Shown: piece by piece, positions 8,288 through 16,995 of the stretch | How the letters are laid out: every line of letters starts with the position of its first letter | How positions within the stretch are numbered: the first letter of the stretch is position 1 | NCBI GenBank assembly: GCA_964226685.1 | Contig: CAXQRU010000149.1 | Span: 1-37,886, forward strand | From: CAXQRU01 sp964226685 | Lineage (GTDB): Bacteria > Pseudomonadota > Gammaproteobacteria > Pseudomonadales > Cellvibrionaceae | DNA length: 37,886 nucleotides | Reading direction: 5' to 3' | Notes under the pieces: generated by a model | The model's database searches: none | Seen by the model: the letters and a program-made list of their open reading frames with translations, nothing else | What the model was told of the DNA's origin: nothing | Translations under genes and position numbers: made by a program

Positions 8288-8719
8288 TCATTGCTCAATT
8301 TTAGAGAGCAACTTGGGGTTTTCCACCAAATTTCGGACACCGTGAGCATGATCTTCGTTAAAGACATTGCCTTTGCACCACTTACCCACGGAGGCGATAT
8401 TGACCTTTTCAACCTTAGGGCGGACGCTCCAAGTAACCTGAAAAGGTGAGCCATTTTCATTGTAGCCGGGGCCTGTGGTAGAACCTGAATACTGAATCGG
8501 CTTTCCTGTATTATTGGGAATACCCGTCGCTTGTTAGAAGCCAGTTTCTTCATCATATGCTGTCAATTTCGCAAAGTCCAGCGCGCTAGAATCATTGACC
8601 AAAACATAGACTTGTGTTTCCACTCGCAATTGCGGGTTTCTGATGGCTTCGTTAAGACATGCCGCTAGGGTCGGGCCTGGTTTTATCTGCGCATGAACAG
8701 CGTGCTCTGGGATCGTTTT
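8288..8719 (-). pseudogene. decayed gene with internal stop and no start codon
   Basis: One minus-strand frame shows a coherent protein in two halves. The upstream half (8719-8537) reads through KPGPTLAACLNEAIRNPQ and VYVLVNDSSALDFAKL to DEETGF, then meets TAA at 8536-8534. The same frame continues for 81 more codons through QATGIPNNTGKPIQYSGS, SPFQVTWSVRPKVEKVNI and GKWCKGNVFNEDHAHGV to a TGA at 8288-8290. The frame is closed upstream by a TAA at 8722-8720 and holds no ATG before the internal stop, so the N-terminus is also lost. I do not recognise the family. A 94-residue frame in another register across the same bases looks non-coding. Context is an accessory stretch of unrelated genes. 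Confidence 0.62.
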
Positions 8720-8757
8720 TTAACGTTCCCAGAAGCACTATGTTAAGCAAACTTAAC
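8702..8757. repeat. paired inverted repeats, long hairpin
   Basis: A long hairpin pairs GTGCTCTGGGATCGTT (8702-8717) with AACGTTCCCAGAAGCAC (8722-8738) around a TTTT loop, with one mismatch and one unpaired A. Next to it GTTAAG (8742-8747) pairs with CTTAAC (8752-8757). No T tract follows on either strand, so it is not a standard terminator, although it lies 25-80 bp after the stop of the TIM-barrel gene. Its position between a complete and a truncated gene suggests a recombination scar or small palindromic element. Confidence 0.6.
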
Positions 8758-8782
8758 GTATGAGTCAGAAAATAATCATTCC

Positions 8783-10279
8783 CTAATCCTTAGTAACAGC
8801 CTCACCCATAAGTTTTTGTGCGGCTCTAGTGATTGGAATACTTTCCGGCTGGATATGAGTCCAAAGACCAAAATTTAAAATTCCAATGGTATTATCATTG
8901 TTAATAGCCCAATCATAATACCGCCAATTTATGCGAGCGACATCTGCATCACTGGTAGTACCTTCAAAGTGACTTTGGGGTATAACAAAAATAGGTTTAT
9001 ATGGTTGCCTCGCTTGTAAGTCCTCTTGCATTCTTTCTATAGTAGAAAAATTTGCAGAAGGCACATATTTGTTTGCAGCCACCCAATTCAGCCCATTGAC
9101 ATATGGCATAGATTTACTAACAGTAGAATGCGCAAAAGTGGCCATAATAGGTAAATTGGGTAAGTCCTGTTTCACTTGAGATAAGATCATTTCATAATCT
9201 TGAGGGTTTACCTTAACCACTAAGAAAGGTTCATCAACAATATACAATGCTGCTAGCAAATTTTGATTTTTAATAATTGTATTTTTGATGCTCGCCCATG
9301 TAGATAACCAGTTTGGCGACAATTTAACAAGATTTTCATGACCTTCTAAATCCCAAGGCCAAAACTCCCACCTTACCTGTAATATACATTTCTTTGGCTT
9401 ACACCGATCAACAAAATACTGGCTACCAAGCGACTCTATTTTATGTGTAGGGATAGTAATAAAATTAAAATTTGTGTAGTCCACTACTTCATTAAGATGA
9501 CTGCCATACTCTGGGCTTTCAGTCCAATAGTAACCATAATATTTTAAATGCCCAGGACCAGAACCCCTTTGAATATTTACCGTAAAATCATCAAACCAAG
9601 AAACTGCTCCTGTATTTTTATCAATATATGCTCCAAGGTAGGGATGAGCACTTTCGGGAATCGGCTCATCAAGCACAGCTGTTACGGTATAGCCGTTAAT
9701 CACTGCCTTTAAAAGACCTGGTTTAATGTCTAAAACAATATCATAAGTATCTGCTGGAGGGATTCTATTGCTAACCCTTTTTGAATGTCCATTTTGAAAC
9801 ACTCCCACCGCACCATTTGACCTAATTAAAAATCCAAAATTGGTTTGTGTGACATACCCCCTTTTGGTTGAATCAGAGTCGAGCATAAATGATGTCCACA
9901 TGCCGCTGGTTTTATCATTTTTAACAGGGTCAGTTTTAAATTTGATTTTGTACCTATTTGCCGATCCAGACGATATTCGATGATTGAGCATTACCGAAGA
10001 AGGTTCCAAGTGAAAAGAAAGTCTATCAGGTGTATTGACATGATTAACCTGAGATAACCATGAAGGATTGTCAATCTTATCATACCAAGTGCCATCCCTC
10101 CTATCCCAAGTAGTCCCCTCCCAAAGACCATAGTATTGACGCTCTGGCAAATTGTCATTTAATCCATAATCATCATTTTTTGCTTTATTGAAACTATCAA
10201 AATACCTAAAGTGCCAGTCTTCCGCTGAAGCGGAAGCAATAAAGCTAAAATAAAAAAAACATAACAAGCAATGCTTCAT
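8783..10279 (-). CDS. secreted protein, lectin-like plus TIM-barrel-like domains
   Basis: A 498-residue exported protein with a signal peptide (CLLCFFYFSFIASASA, cleavage before EDWHF). Residues about 20-245 look like a concanavalin/LamG-type beta sandwich (SFMLDSDS, GFLIRSNGAVGVF, YDIVLDIKPG, WFDDFTVNI). Residues about 255-498 look like a TIM barrel of glycoside-hydrolase type: KYYGYYWTESPEYG, LLAALYIVDEPFLVV with a candidate acid Glu350, LPIMATFAHS, KPIFVIPQSHF and GILNFGLWTH. It could bind or cut a polysaccharide, but no known family is certain. GAGGT 6 nt before the ATG at 10279 fixes the start; a longer frame to 10321 would bury the signal peptide. Base composition is visibly AT-richer than the neighbouring core genes, suggesting acquisition by transfer. 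Confidence 0.75.
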   Translation of the reverse strand: MKHCLLCFFYFSFIASASAEDWHFRYFDSFNKAKNDDYGLNDNLPERQYYGLWEGTTWDRRDGTWYDKIDNPSWLSQVNHVNTPDRLSFHLEPSSVMLNHRISSGSANRYKIKFKTDPVKNDKTSGMWTSFMLDSDSTKRGYVTQTNFGFLIRSNGAVGVFQNGHSKRVSNRIPPADTYDIVLDIKPGLLKAVINGYTVTAVLDEPIPESAHPYLGAYIDKNTGAVSWFDDFTVNIQRGSGPGHLKYYGYYWTESPEYGSHLNEVVDYTNFNFITIPTHKIESLGSQYFVDRCKPKKCILQVRWEFWPWDLEGHENLVKLSPNWLSTWASIKNTIIKNQNLLAALYIVDEPFLVVKVNPQDYEMILSQVKQDLPNLPIMATFAHSTVSKSMPYVNGLNWVAANKYVPSANFSTIERMQEDLQARQPYKPIFVIPQSHFEGTTSDADVARINWRYYDWAINNDNTIGILNFGLWTHIQPESIPITRAAQKLMGEAVTKD

Positions 10280-10315
10280 ATTAACCTCATAAATATCTAA
10301 TTTAATTCTAATAGT

Positions 10316-10346
10316 GGACAAACCGAAACTACAAATAAGTTTGTCC
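10316..10346. repeat. inverted repeat in the leader of the TIM-barrel gene
   Basis: GGACAAAC (10316-10323) and GTTTGTCC (10339-10346) are perfect inverted copies separated by 15 bp, centred about 50 bp upstream of the ATG at 10279. The placement fits an operator or an mRNA leader hairpin. Confidence 0.5.
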
Positions 10347-10564
10347 TGCCGATGGGACTTGTTAAGTGTGTAAGCTATTGTGGCATAGTCAGTAAATATT
10401 TTTTGTGAAGATTCTGCGAAATTATTGGATAAAATTTTCGCTATATTACAAATTGCAGAGAAAAAGAAACATTGTGACTAGAAACTTGAAAAATCTTTCG
10501 GGGTGCAAAGCTAGTTTAAATTGTTGTTATCGTTTACAAGACTGGGGGACATAAAACTCCTTGA

Positions 10565-10610
10565 AAAATGAAAAGATAAAGAGAGTCAAAGCTCATAGTT
10601 AGACCCTCTT
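10565..10610 (-). terminator. probable terminator of the OsmC gene
   Basis: On the minus strand AAGAGGGTC (10610-10602) pairs with GACTCTCTT (10587-10579), nine pairs including one G-U, with a 14-nt loop. It is followed by a T-rich run, ATCTTTTCATTTTT. It lies about 65 bp beyond the OsmC stop codon, in the right polarity. Confidence 0.5.
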
Positions 10611-10676
10611 CTACCACGCATTGTTTGAATAATTAGCGATAACTATATCGGAGCCATTTAATCTTGATTAATCAAC

Positions 10677-11099
10677 TCACTCTACCTCAAGAATTTCAAC
10701 ATCATGGGTGACCTTAACACCTGCAGCTTCCAACATAATCGATGCAGAACAGTATTTGGTAGCAGATAACTCACAAGCACGCTCTACTTGCACAGACTTT
10801 AAGCCTTTACCAGTAACCACAAAGTGTAAATGTATTTCCGTAAAGGGTGATGGAACACCTTCTGCCCGTTTGGCAGACATTTCAACCCTGCAATCGGTAA
10901 CGGGCTGGCGGGACTTTTGTAAAATGCTCATCACATCAAAGCTTGAGCAGCCACCTAACCCTAGGAGGATCATTTCCATTGGCCTAACACCCAAATTACG
11001 GCCGCCATGATCAGGAGGGCCATCCATTACCACCGTGTGGCCGCTACCAGACTCACCCAAGAACATCGCATTATCAACCCACTTAACTGTCGCTTGCAT
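10677..11099 (-). CDS. OsmC family protein (YhfA-like)
   Basis: A 140-residue OsmC/Ohr-fold protein. The two redox cysteines are present: Cys51 in LGGCSSFDV and Cys117 in KYCSASIML. This is the pattern of thiol-dependent peroxidases of the OsmC/Ohr superfamily. The overall sequence (GHTVVMDGPPDHGG, RPMEMILLGLGGC) is closest to the YhfA-like branch rather than Ohr itself, so the physiological substrate is uncertain; reduction of organic hydroperoxides is inferred from the family. GAGG lies 6 nt before the ATG. It stands alone, divergent from the small membrane peptide gene at 11286 and followed by a likely terminator. Confidence 0.9.
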   Translation of the reverse strand: MQATVKWVDNAMFLGESGSGHTVVMDGPPDHGGRNLGVRPMEMILLGLGGCSSFDVMSILQKSRQPVTDCRVEMSAKRAEGVPSPFTEIHLHFVVTGKGLKSVQVERACELSATKYCSASIMLEAAGVKVTHDVEILEVE

Positions 11100-11285
11100 C
11101 TACGCCTCTATTTTCAATAAAAAGCTTATTAGATAGTAAATTGCTCAAAGCTTCAACGCCATATTCCAATATTCACAGTGAGAGCCGAAAATTTAGATTA
11201 ATTTGTATACATAATGACTAGAATACATACAGCCATTTTCTATACTTAACGATAGCAAATCAATTAACAAAGGTTATTTTTAACA

Positions 11286-11450
11286 ATGGTTGGTCTTCCT
11301 AGTATTATTCTTGCCAGCACCATCGCCTACGCCTACTGGCCTTGGTTTGACAGTACTTTTGGTATTACTCTTGGTTTACTTCTCAATATCATCACCTTTT
11401 TTCTGGTTTTTACGAAAACCAAAGGGTTCTTAGCAGAGTTAAGAGAGTAG
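11286..11450 (+). CDS. 54-residue hypothetical membrane peptide
   Basis: A short frame from ATG at 11286 to TAG at 11448-11450 encodes 54 residues, begins MVGLPSIILASTIAYAYWPW and continues with a second hydrophobic helix (TLGLLLNIITFFLVF) and a charged tail (TKTKGFLAELRE). Two membrane helices with a positively then negatively charged C-terminus make a plausible small inner-membrane protein. AAAGG lies about 10 nt before the start with an AT-rich spacer. No family is recognised. It sits just upstream of the entericidin-like gene, on the same strand, 89 bp apart. Confidence 0.55.
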   Translation: MVGLPSIILASTIAYAYWPWFDSTFGITLGLLLNIITFFLVFTKTKGFLAELRE

Positions 11451-11462
11451 CCATCAAAGTCA

Positions 11463-11491
11463 TTGGAAAACCCCTAAAGAAAGATTACACT
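11463..11491 (+). promoter_or_regulatory. candidate promoter of the entericidin-like gene
   Basis: TTGGAA (11463-11468) and TACACT (11486-11491) are separated by exactly 17 bp and lie about 50 bp before the ATG at 11540. Each box matches the sigma-70 consensus at four of six positions. Confidence 0.33.
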
Positions 11492-11539
11492 TCTACAAGC
11501 AAAATCTTCAGTGGTTACATACAAATTGGGGGATGTTCA

Positions 11540-11674
11540 ATGAAGTCAGGATTATTATCCATTATTATCATTTCGGTATTCTTTTTGTCGGCCTGCGAGA
11601 CAATGGAAGGCCTAGGACGAGATATTCAAAAAGCCGGCGGCGCTCTTGAAGGCTCTGCCAAGGATAGCAAATAA
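11540..11674 (+). CDS. entericidin A/B family lipoprotein
   Basis: A 44-residue lipoprotein precursor. The signal peptide (MKSGLLSIIIISVFFLSA) ends in the lipobox LSAC with the lipidated Cys at residue 19. The mature part reads ETMEGLGRDIQKAGGALEG, the hallmark of entericidins (C-x-T-x-x-G-x-G-x-D-I-x-x-A-G). In E. coli the ecnA/ecnB products are a small antidote/toxin lipoprotein pair linked to stationary phase and osmotic stress; single copies as here are common in other proteobacteria and their role is less clear. GGGGGA lies 6 nt before the ATG. It converges on yhdP, with 23 bp between the stop codons. Confidence 0.88.
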   Translation: MKSGLLSIIIISVFFLSACETMEGLGRDIQKAGGALEGSAKDSK

Positions 11675-11697
11675 GTTAGTCGAGTGTATTGCTAAGA

Positions 11698-14600
11698 CTA
11701 GTTGCCGCCATACGCATCATAAGGGTTGGGGACAGCGGGTTCTTTTTCTGGAGGCCCGCTCATGGAAGGGTTAGACCAAGGGCCTGTGATGTCGTACTCG
11801 ATTGTTGAGACCTTATCCACTTGCTTTTTAAACATTTTACCCAATACGTAGACACTAGCCGCCGTTGGTAATCCTGCTGCAAGAGCCGTCACCAAGGTTA
11901 AATTTCCCGTCACCGGTAGTGTCGTTTTAAGTTTTAAATCGAGTAATTTCTGATTCATGTCAATTTGACCAGACATTGAAAATGAACTCGAAGGAGCCTT
12001 CACATCAATGGAATCTTTCAAAAAGATTATACCTTGGTTAAACTCAAAGTTACCTTCCACTCGATCAAATGCTAAGCCCGTTTTGTAGAGATCAGAAAAG
12101 TCTAAACGCAGGCGCCTGGCCCAACTATCGAAATTGAAAAGCCCAAGCAATCGTAGAAAATCGGTTGAGGATTGTCCTTCGGTTTTCAAAAATTGACCCT
12201 TTTCTAAAGAAGCAGCCATCTTTCCCTTCAATTTTTTTAACGAAAATTGGTTGAGTTGTCCTTTCCAAAACACATCGACAATTATCTCGGTTTTTTGGTT
12301 ATCTATCGCATTTTCCATTTCCCAAGCTGACAGGAAGGGTTGTAAATTACCACCGGAAATTAAAAACTGTAAATGACTTTGATCACTGGATTTCAGCCAC
12401 TCCAATTGAGCAAAAGTTTGTCCTTCACCCACTCCCGATAACACTAAATTTCCCGGAAGGTTTGCAGTAATTTGATCAACCCGTAAGGCATCGGCTTGAC
12501 TTCGAATAATAAAAGACCATTGCCCCAAGCCATTACCTTGATAAAAAAGTTTATCGATGCTCACATCCATATCGGGAACTTGACGATGATCAAAAGCTTC
12601 CGGTATAAAATCTTGCATCTCTTGTTCAATTTGATCGCTTAGGGGCCAATCTAAGCGCTCCAAAAATAATAGCCATGGGCGCTTAACACTTTTACTCAAT
12701 GTGCCGGTTAATTTATCACTACTAATGGATAACTCATGCTGATCACCTCTGTGTATACTTTTTAGAGAAACGTTTGTTAAGATATGTTCGTTAATCATTA
12801 GCTTTTTTGTCAGAATGTTAACGTCTGTATCTTCACTATCACCACTTGATGAGTTAGATATCACTCCCATCCAATCAGAAACATTCAAGGCTTGTACATC
12901 TAAACCAATGTATATGGGTGCTGCCTGAGATTTGGGTCTAGCTTGATTAACCGTAAAATAATCACCTTGCCGATCTCGACCAAGGCGAATATTTTGGTTG
13001 ACTACTGCATCATAATAGAGTCGATCCAACTCCATATCCAATTTCAATGGCCAGATTTCATTTTTTGGCTTCAATAATGGTTCGGGAAAGTCGGTGTAAA
13101 TATTTTCTAGATCAGAAGAAACCGATAGTTTTACTGGACCTTTTCCAATCGCTAAACTCGCTTGATAAGCAGTTGTTCCATGAATCAATTTAAGAAACGG
13201 ATTAGGCCACTGTTTGTTCACCTGTGCGATACTGGCACTGCCTTCCCAATCGATATTTGTCACGCCATTTGATTCACTAATCGTCGCCTTAACAGAATTA
13301 CCCAACACTCTAGCCGTTAAACCTTTGGCAAACAAGCCTCTACCCAAAGCATAGTTAATACGCCCAGTAATGGCATCAACTTGGAGTTCTTGACTCGGCC
13401 ATTTTAATTGCACATCATTTAGATCAATGGCCACATTATGTTTTGATTTCGCCCCTTGAAGGCCAATCAATAAGTCTACATAGGCTGACACATTGCCCGC
13501 CCCTTGCCACTGATCAATAAGCTCACCTACCACATTCTTCAAGATGGATTGTCTAACAAAATCCAGCCCTTGAGCTACATTCGCAAATGCGCGCCCTTTA
13601 ATCTGAACTTGTTTCGCTTGATTGCGCCATTGCCCAGGAAAAAAGATATTAACGTCGCTCACCGAAGCCCCAACTGTTTTAGCCGTCTTTATATGAGCGT
13701 TGACTTCGCTATTATCGAGAACCAACAGACCATTAACATCGGTTAATTCCGGCCAATCTGAACTGTAATTCAAGTGGCCTTGTTCAAGATTCACAAAAAC
13801 TTGAAACGTTTTATCAGTTTCTATATCTTCGCGAAAGCCACCTCGATAGATGACACCGACCTCCTTGGCCAGGCCACCTTTTATGGATTGTGCCATCCAG
13901 TCAGCTAGCTCACGGGGTATCTTTTTCGTCGGCAAAAATTTTGTGTAATAGGATACATCAATAGACTTTCCCCCAATGGCTAGCGTCAAGGTCGATGGAC
14001 GCAAGTCGGCTTTTAAGGGTAAATCTAAATACAAATAGCCAAAGGCTTCGCCAAATTGATCTATCGCTTTTAAACGATTCGAATATAAAACAAACTGGTT
14101 ATGATCAATGTCAATAGACCAGTTAATTTGCCCTTCAGCCCTTTTGGCGGTCATCGCTTGCTCATACATAGGCTCAATATCAATGGAAAACCCATCAGCG
14201 CTAGCAACTACTGAACCACTCTTTACAGTTCCAGAAAAAAATCCCGCTAAATTTTTTAGTCTTGGGATATGATGACCATCACCAAGGGCTACCTGACTGA
14301 CTTTGGCAACCAGAGTGCTGGACTGCCAATCATCAAAATCAACATTAATGGACAGGTATTCAATATCGCCCGAAGGGTTTACCTGAGCTAACTTTTGACT
14401 GACCACTTCTGGAAGTGTTTCAGCTTGCAACAGCCATTCAATAATAGGATCAATATTGGTATTAGCCAGGGTGAGTTTTATTTGTTTATAATTCTCCGAT
14501 GACAGCATCAGTTCTGGTAGCTGAAATTGATAATTTTGATCTTGCAAATGTAAATCTCTAAGATACATCTCAAAACCATTTTCTAAGCCAACCTGCCCTG

Positions 14601-15525
14601 AGAAATTCACACTAGCCGGGGTCGACAAATTAAGTCGATGCTGATGAATTAATATATTTCCGGGAGAAAAGACCACATCCCCCTGAATATCAAACACGTT
14701 GGGTTCAGGAAACGATAACCAAAGATTGACATCTAAGCTGCTTGGCTCATCCCAAATCATATCAACCTGACTGAATTGTTTGGAAGGCAGCATGGCTAGG
14801 AATCGTTCCGCAGAAAAATGTCGCAGCTTTAAAAACCCCTCCGCACTAAAGCCTGTTCTCTCTCGTGGATCACCTTTCGCCTCAACAATCAAATCCAATT
14901 GATCGGGCTCACCTAAAACTTTAATGCTGGCGGTCAAACGACGAAAATCTTGAAGGTAATCATTTTCAATAGTGACTTGAGACACATCGACAACAGTGGA
15001 TTGACCCGCCCTAAATTGAGTGAAAATACTGGCATTGCGCAAGTGAACCGTGGGAGATTTTAAAAACCACTCCATTGGATCGAAGTTCGGCGACGATTGC
15101 CTTTTAAACTCATAGCCATTGAGATTCCAATCGCCCTGCTCATTTTGCACCACACCAACTTTTACATCATTCATGGTCAGCGTTTTGAATGCAGGACGCC
15201 ACTCGGTCACACTGGCAAGCAAATCGATATCAGCGGTTGCATCCGTTACTGATAACACTGGCTCAATGGCACCTTCAATATTTTTTTCAATTGAAAGATC
15301 ATTTAAGCTGACACTCACGCTTAAGCGCTCCCACTTCATTGAAATGGCAGAGAAGCGAACATCGGCATCTAATTTATCCGACAAATACGCCTCAATTTCT
15401 GGTTGAAAGCGATCAATATAAGGAGCCAGCTCCCTGCCAATAACAATCAATACAGCAAGAGCGATCACTAAAGTGGCGACAGCACGCCAAAAAATTTTAA
15501 CACTGCGTCTGATAAAACGTTTCAT
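11698..15525 (-). CDS. yhdP: YhdP family AsmA-like envelope protein
   Basis: A 1275-residue protein of the YhdP (TIGR02099, AsmA-like) family, close to the 1266 residues of the E. coli protein. One N-terminal membrane helix (about residues 12-32) anchors a very long periplasmic beta-rich body. YhdP, with TamB and YdbH, is thought to bridge the inner and outer membranes and carry phospholipids outward. The C-terminal part shows the AsmA-type region (SFSMSGQIDMNQKLLDLKLK) and the family ending YDITGPWSNPSMS. Its ATG shares one base with the rng stop codon (TAATG), so it is translationally coupled as the last gene of the mreBCD-maf-rng-yhdP block. No internal damage is seen. Confidence 0.93.
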   Translation of the reverse strand: MKRFIRRSVKIFWRAVATLVIALAVLIVIGRELAPYIDRFQPEIEAYLSDKLDADVRFSAISMKWERLSVSVSLNDLSIEKNIEGAIEPVLSVTDATADIDLLASVTEWRPAFKTLTMNDVKVGVVQNEQGDWNLNGYEFKRQSSPNFDPMEWFLKSPTVHLRNASIFTQFRAGQSTVVDVSQVTIENDYLQDFRRLTASIKVLGEPDQLDLIVEAKGDPRERTGFSAEGFLKLRHFSAERFLAMLPSKQFSQVDMIWDEPSSLDVNLWLSFPEPNVFDIQGDVVFSPGNILIHQHRLNLSTPASVNFSGQVGLENGFEMYLRDLHLQDQNYQFQLPELMLSSENYKQIKLTLANTNIDPIIEWLLQAETLPEVVSQKLAQVNPSGDIEYLSINVDFDDWQSSTLVAKVSQVALGDGHHIPRLKNLAGFFSGTVKSGSVVASADGFSIDIEPMYEQAMTAKRAEGQINWSIDIDHNQFVLYSNRLKAIDQFGEAFGYLYLDLPLKADLRPSTLTLAIGGKSIDVSYYTKFLPTKKIPRELADWMAQSIKGGLAKEVGVIYRGGFREDIETDKTFQVFVNLEQGHLNYSSDWPELTDVNGLLVLDNSEVNAHIKTAKTVGASVSDVNIFFPGQWRNQAKQVQIKGRAFANVAQGLDFVRQSILKNVVGELIDQWQGAGNVSAYVDLLIGLQGAKSKHNVAIDLNDVQLKWPSQELQVDAITGRINYALGRGLFAKGLTARVLGNSVKATISESNGVTNIDWEGSASIAQVNKQWPNPFLKLIHGTTAYQASLAIGKGPVKLSVSSDLENIYTDFPEPLLKPKNEIWPLKLDMELDRLYYDAVVNQNIRLGRDRQGDYFTVNQARPKSQAAPIYIGLDVQALNVSDWMGVISNSSSGDSEDTDVNILTKKLMINEHILTNVSLKSIHRGDQHELSISSDKLTGTLSKSVKRPWLLFLERLDWPLSDQIEQEMQDFIPEAFDHRQVPDMDVSIDKLFYQGNGLGQWSFIIRSQADALRVDQITANLPGNLVLSGVGEGQTFAQLEWLKSSDQSHLQFLISGGNLQPFLSAWEMENAIDNQKTEIIVDVFWKGQLNQFSLKKLKGKMAASLEKGQFLKTEGQSSTDFLRLLGLFNFDSWARRLRLDFSDLYKTGLAFDRVEGNFEFNQGIIFLKDSIDVKAPSSSFSMSGQIDMNQKLLDLKLKTTLPVTGNLTLVTALAAGLPTAASVYVLGKMFKKQVDKVSTIEYDITGPWSNPSMSGPPEKEPAVPNPYDAYGGN

Positions 15526-16982
15526 TAGACGATAACAATATCATATTGCTCTTGAGAATAGGTTGACTCAGTTTGAAAAGCTAAGGACTTTCCGATAAAG
15601 CTTTCTAAATCAGCCACATTGGCAGACTCTTCATCCAACAGGCGCTCAATAACAACCGGCGCTGCAACCACAATCAACTTTTCTCTATCATAGGCCCGCG
15701 CCTCTCTTAACACTTCCCTAAAAATTTCATAACAAATGGTTTCGCTGGATTTCATGCGTCCACGCCCACGACAAACCGGGCATGGTTCACAAAGCATTTG
15801 CTCTAAAGACTCTTGAGTGCGCTTGCGAGTCATTTCCACTAAACCAATTTGAGAAACGCCTGTGATTGACGTTTTTGCGTAATCTTTCTCCAGTGCTTTT
15901 TCCAGAACTCTCAGCACTTGTCGCCTGTGCTCTGGGTCCTTCATATCGATAAAATCAAGAATGATAATTCCACCCAAATTCCTCAATCTTAGCTGGCGAG
16001 CAATGGCGTTGGCAGCCTCGAGGTTGGTCTTAAATATCGTTTCTTCAAGATTTCTGTGACCAACAAAACCACCCGTGTTGACATCGATGGTAATCATTGC
16101 CTCAGTTTGCTCAATGATAAGATAACCTCCGGACTTCAGCTGAACTTCGGGCTCTAAGGCCTTTTGGATTTCATCATCGACATTGTATAAATCAAACAAC
16201 GGGCGCTCGCCCGCATAATGCTCAATACGTTCAGGTCTTGGTATATCGTAAGCTTGTACAAATTCGCCCATAGCCGCGTAGGCTTCTCGAGAGTCCACTC
16301 GTAGCTTTTCGATGGTCGGTCGCAACTGATCTCTTAACACCCTAAGTGATAAGGGTAAGTCTGCATGAATCACAGAGGGCACCTTGGACGAACTCATCTT
16401 TTCTCGCAGTTGACTCCAAAGCTTAGTCAAATAATCAATGTCGCTGCGCAATGTCGCCTCTGTAATGCCAGCAGCCACCGTTCGAACAATGAAACCTCCT
16501 GTCAGTGTAACCTCATCACTTTCAATCACACTCGCCAGCAGTGCTCGCAGACTATCTCTAGCTTGTTCATCTTCTATTTTGGCCGAAACACCAATATGGT
16601 CGGCATAGGGCATATACACTAAATAGCGAGCAGAAAGCGACAAATGAGTGGATAATCTGGCGCCTTTACTGCTTATAGGGTTCTTGATCACTTGAGCAAT
16701 AATGGTTTGCCCCTCGTGTAACAACTGAGTAATGTTACCCCGAGCATCTGGGTTTTGACTAAAGATATCATTGGCGTGGATAAAAGCCGTGCGCTCCAGA
16801 CCAATGTCCACAAAAGCCGCTTGCATACCAGGAAGGACTCTTACCACCTTGCCCTTATAGATTTGATTTAAAACACCTTTGTGGCTACTGCGCTCAATAG
16901 AGACTTCCTGTAACACACCATTTTCAACATAGGCAACACGTGTTTCAGTCGGTGATACATTGACTAATAGTTCATCACTCAT
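15525..16982 (-). CDS. rng: ribonuclease G
   Basis: Endoribonuclease of the RNase E/G family, 485 residues, maturing 16S rRNA and degrading some mRNAs. An S1 RNA-binding domain covers about residues 35-125 (GKVVRVLPGMQAAFVDIG). The magnesium-binding catalytic aspartates are Asp300 (TIDVNTGGFVG) and Asp343 (ILDFIDMKD), matching the spacing in E. coli. The zinc-link cysteines appear in CEPCPVCRGRG. The protein ends after the catalytic and small domains with no long C-terminal scaffold, so it is RNase G rather than RNase E. AGGAG stands 5 nt before the ATG. It follows maf by 13 bp and overlaps yhdP by one base. Confidence 0.97.
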   Translation of the reverse strand: MSDELLVNVSPTETRVAYVENGVLQEVSIERSSHKGVLNQIYKGKVVRVLPGMQAAFVDIGLERTAFIHANDIFSQNPDARGNITQLLHEGQTIIAQVIKNPISSKGARLSTHLSLSARYLVYMPYADHIGVSAKIEDEQARDSLRALLASVIESDEVTLTGGFIVRTVAAGITEATLRSDIDYLTKLWSQLREKMSSSKVPSVIHADLPLSLRVLRDQLRPTIEKLRVDSREAYAAMGEFVQAYDIPRPERIEHYAGERPLFDLYNVDDEIQKALEPEVQLKSGGYLIIEQTEAMITIDVNTGGFVGHRNLEETIFKTNLEAANAIARQLRLRNLGGIIILDFIDMKDPEHRRQVLRVLEKALEKDYAKTSITGVSQIGLVEMTRKRTQESLEQMLCEPCPVCRGRGRMKSSETICYEIFREVLREARAYDREKLIVVAAPVVIERLLDEESANVADLESFIGKSLAFQTESTYSQEQYDIVIV

Positions 16983-16995
16983 CTTTTCTCCTGAT

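Larger units (their letters stand above)
10280..10676. other. non-coding gap with hairpins
   Basis: About 400 bp lie between the OsmC gene and the TIM-barrel gene, both on the minus strand. The stretch is AT-rich and no coding frame with a ribosome binding site was seen on either strand. It holds a terminator-like hairpin near the OsmC end, an 8-bp perfect inverted repeat in the leader of the TIM-barrel gene, and a 12-bp palindrome (TTGATTAATCAA, 10664-10675) just after the OsmC stop codon. The promoter of the TIM-barrel gene should lie here but none stands out. Confidence 0.55.

Noticed and set aside
8272..8556. Minus-strand frame of 94 codons across the decayed gene
   Set aside because: Its protein looks like out-of-frame translation (no family features). 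The neighbouring frame gives a protein-like sequence on both sides of one stop codon.
8742..8757. Integron attC site
   Set aside because: One end fits the core-site consensus but the opposite end does not, and no further sites lie between the neighbouring genes or beyond the 91-residue gene. It is kept only as an inverted repeat.
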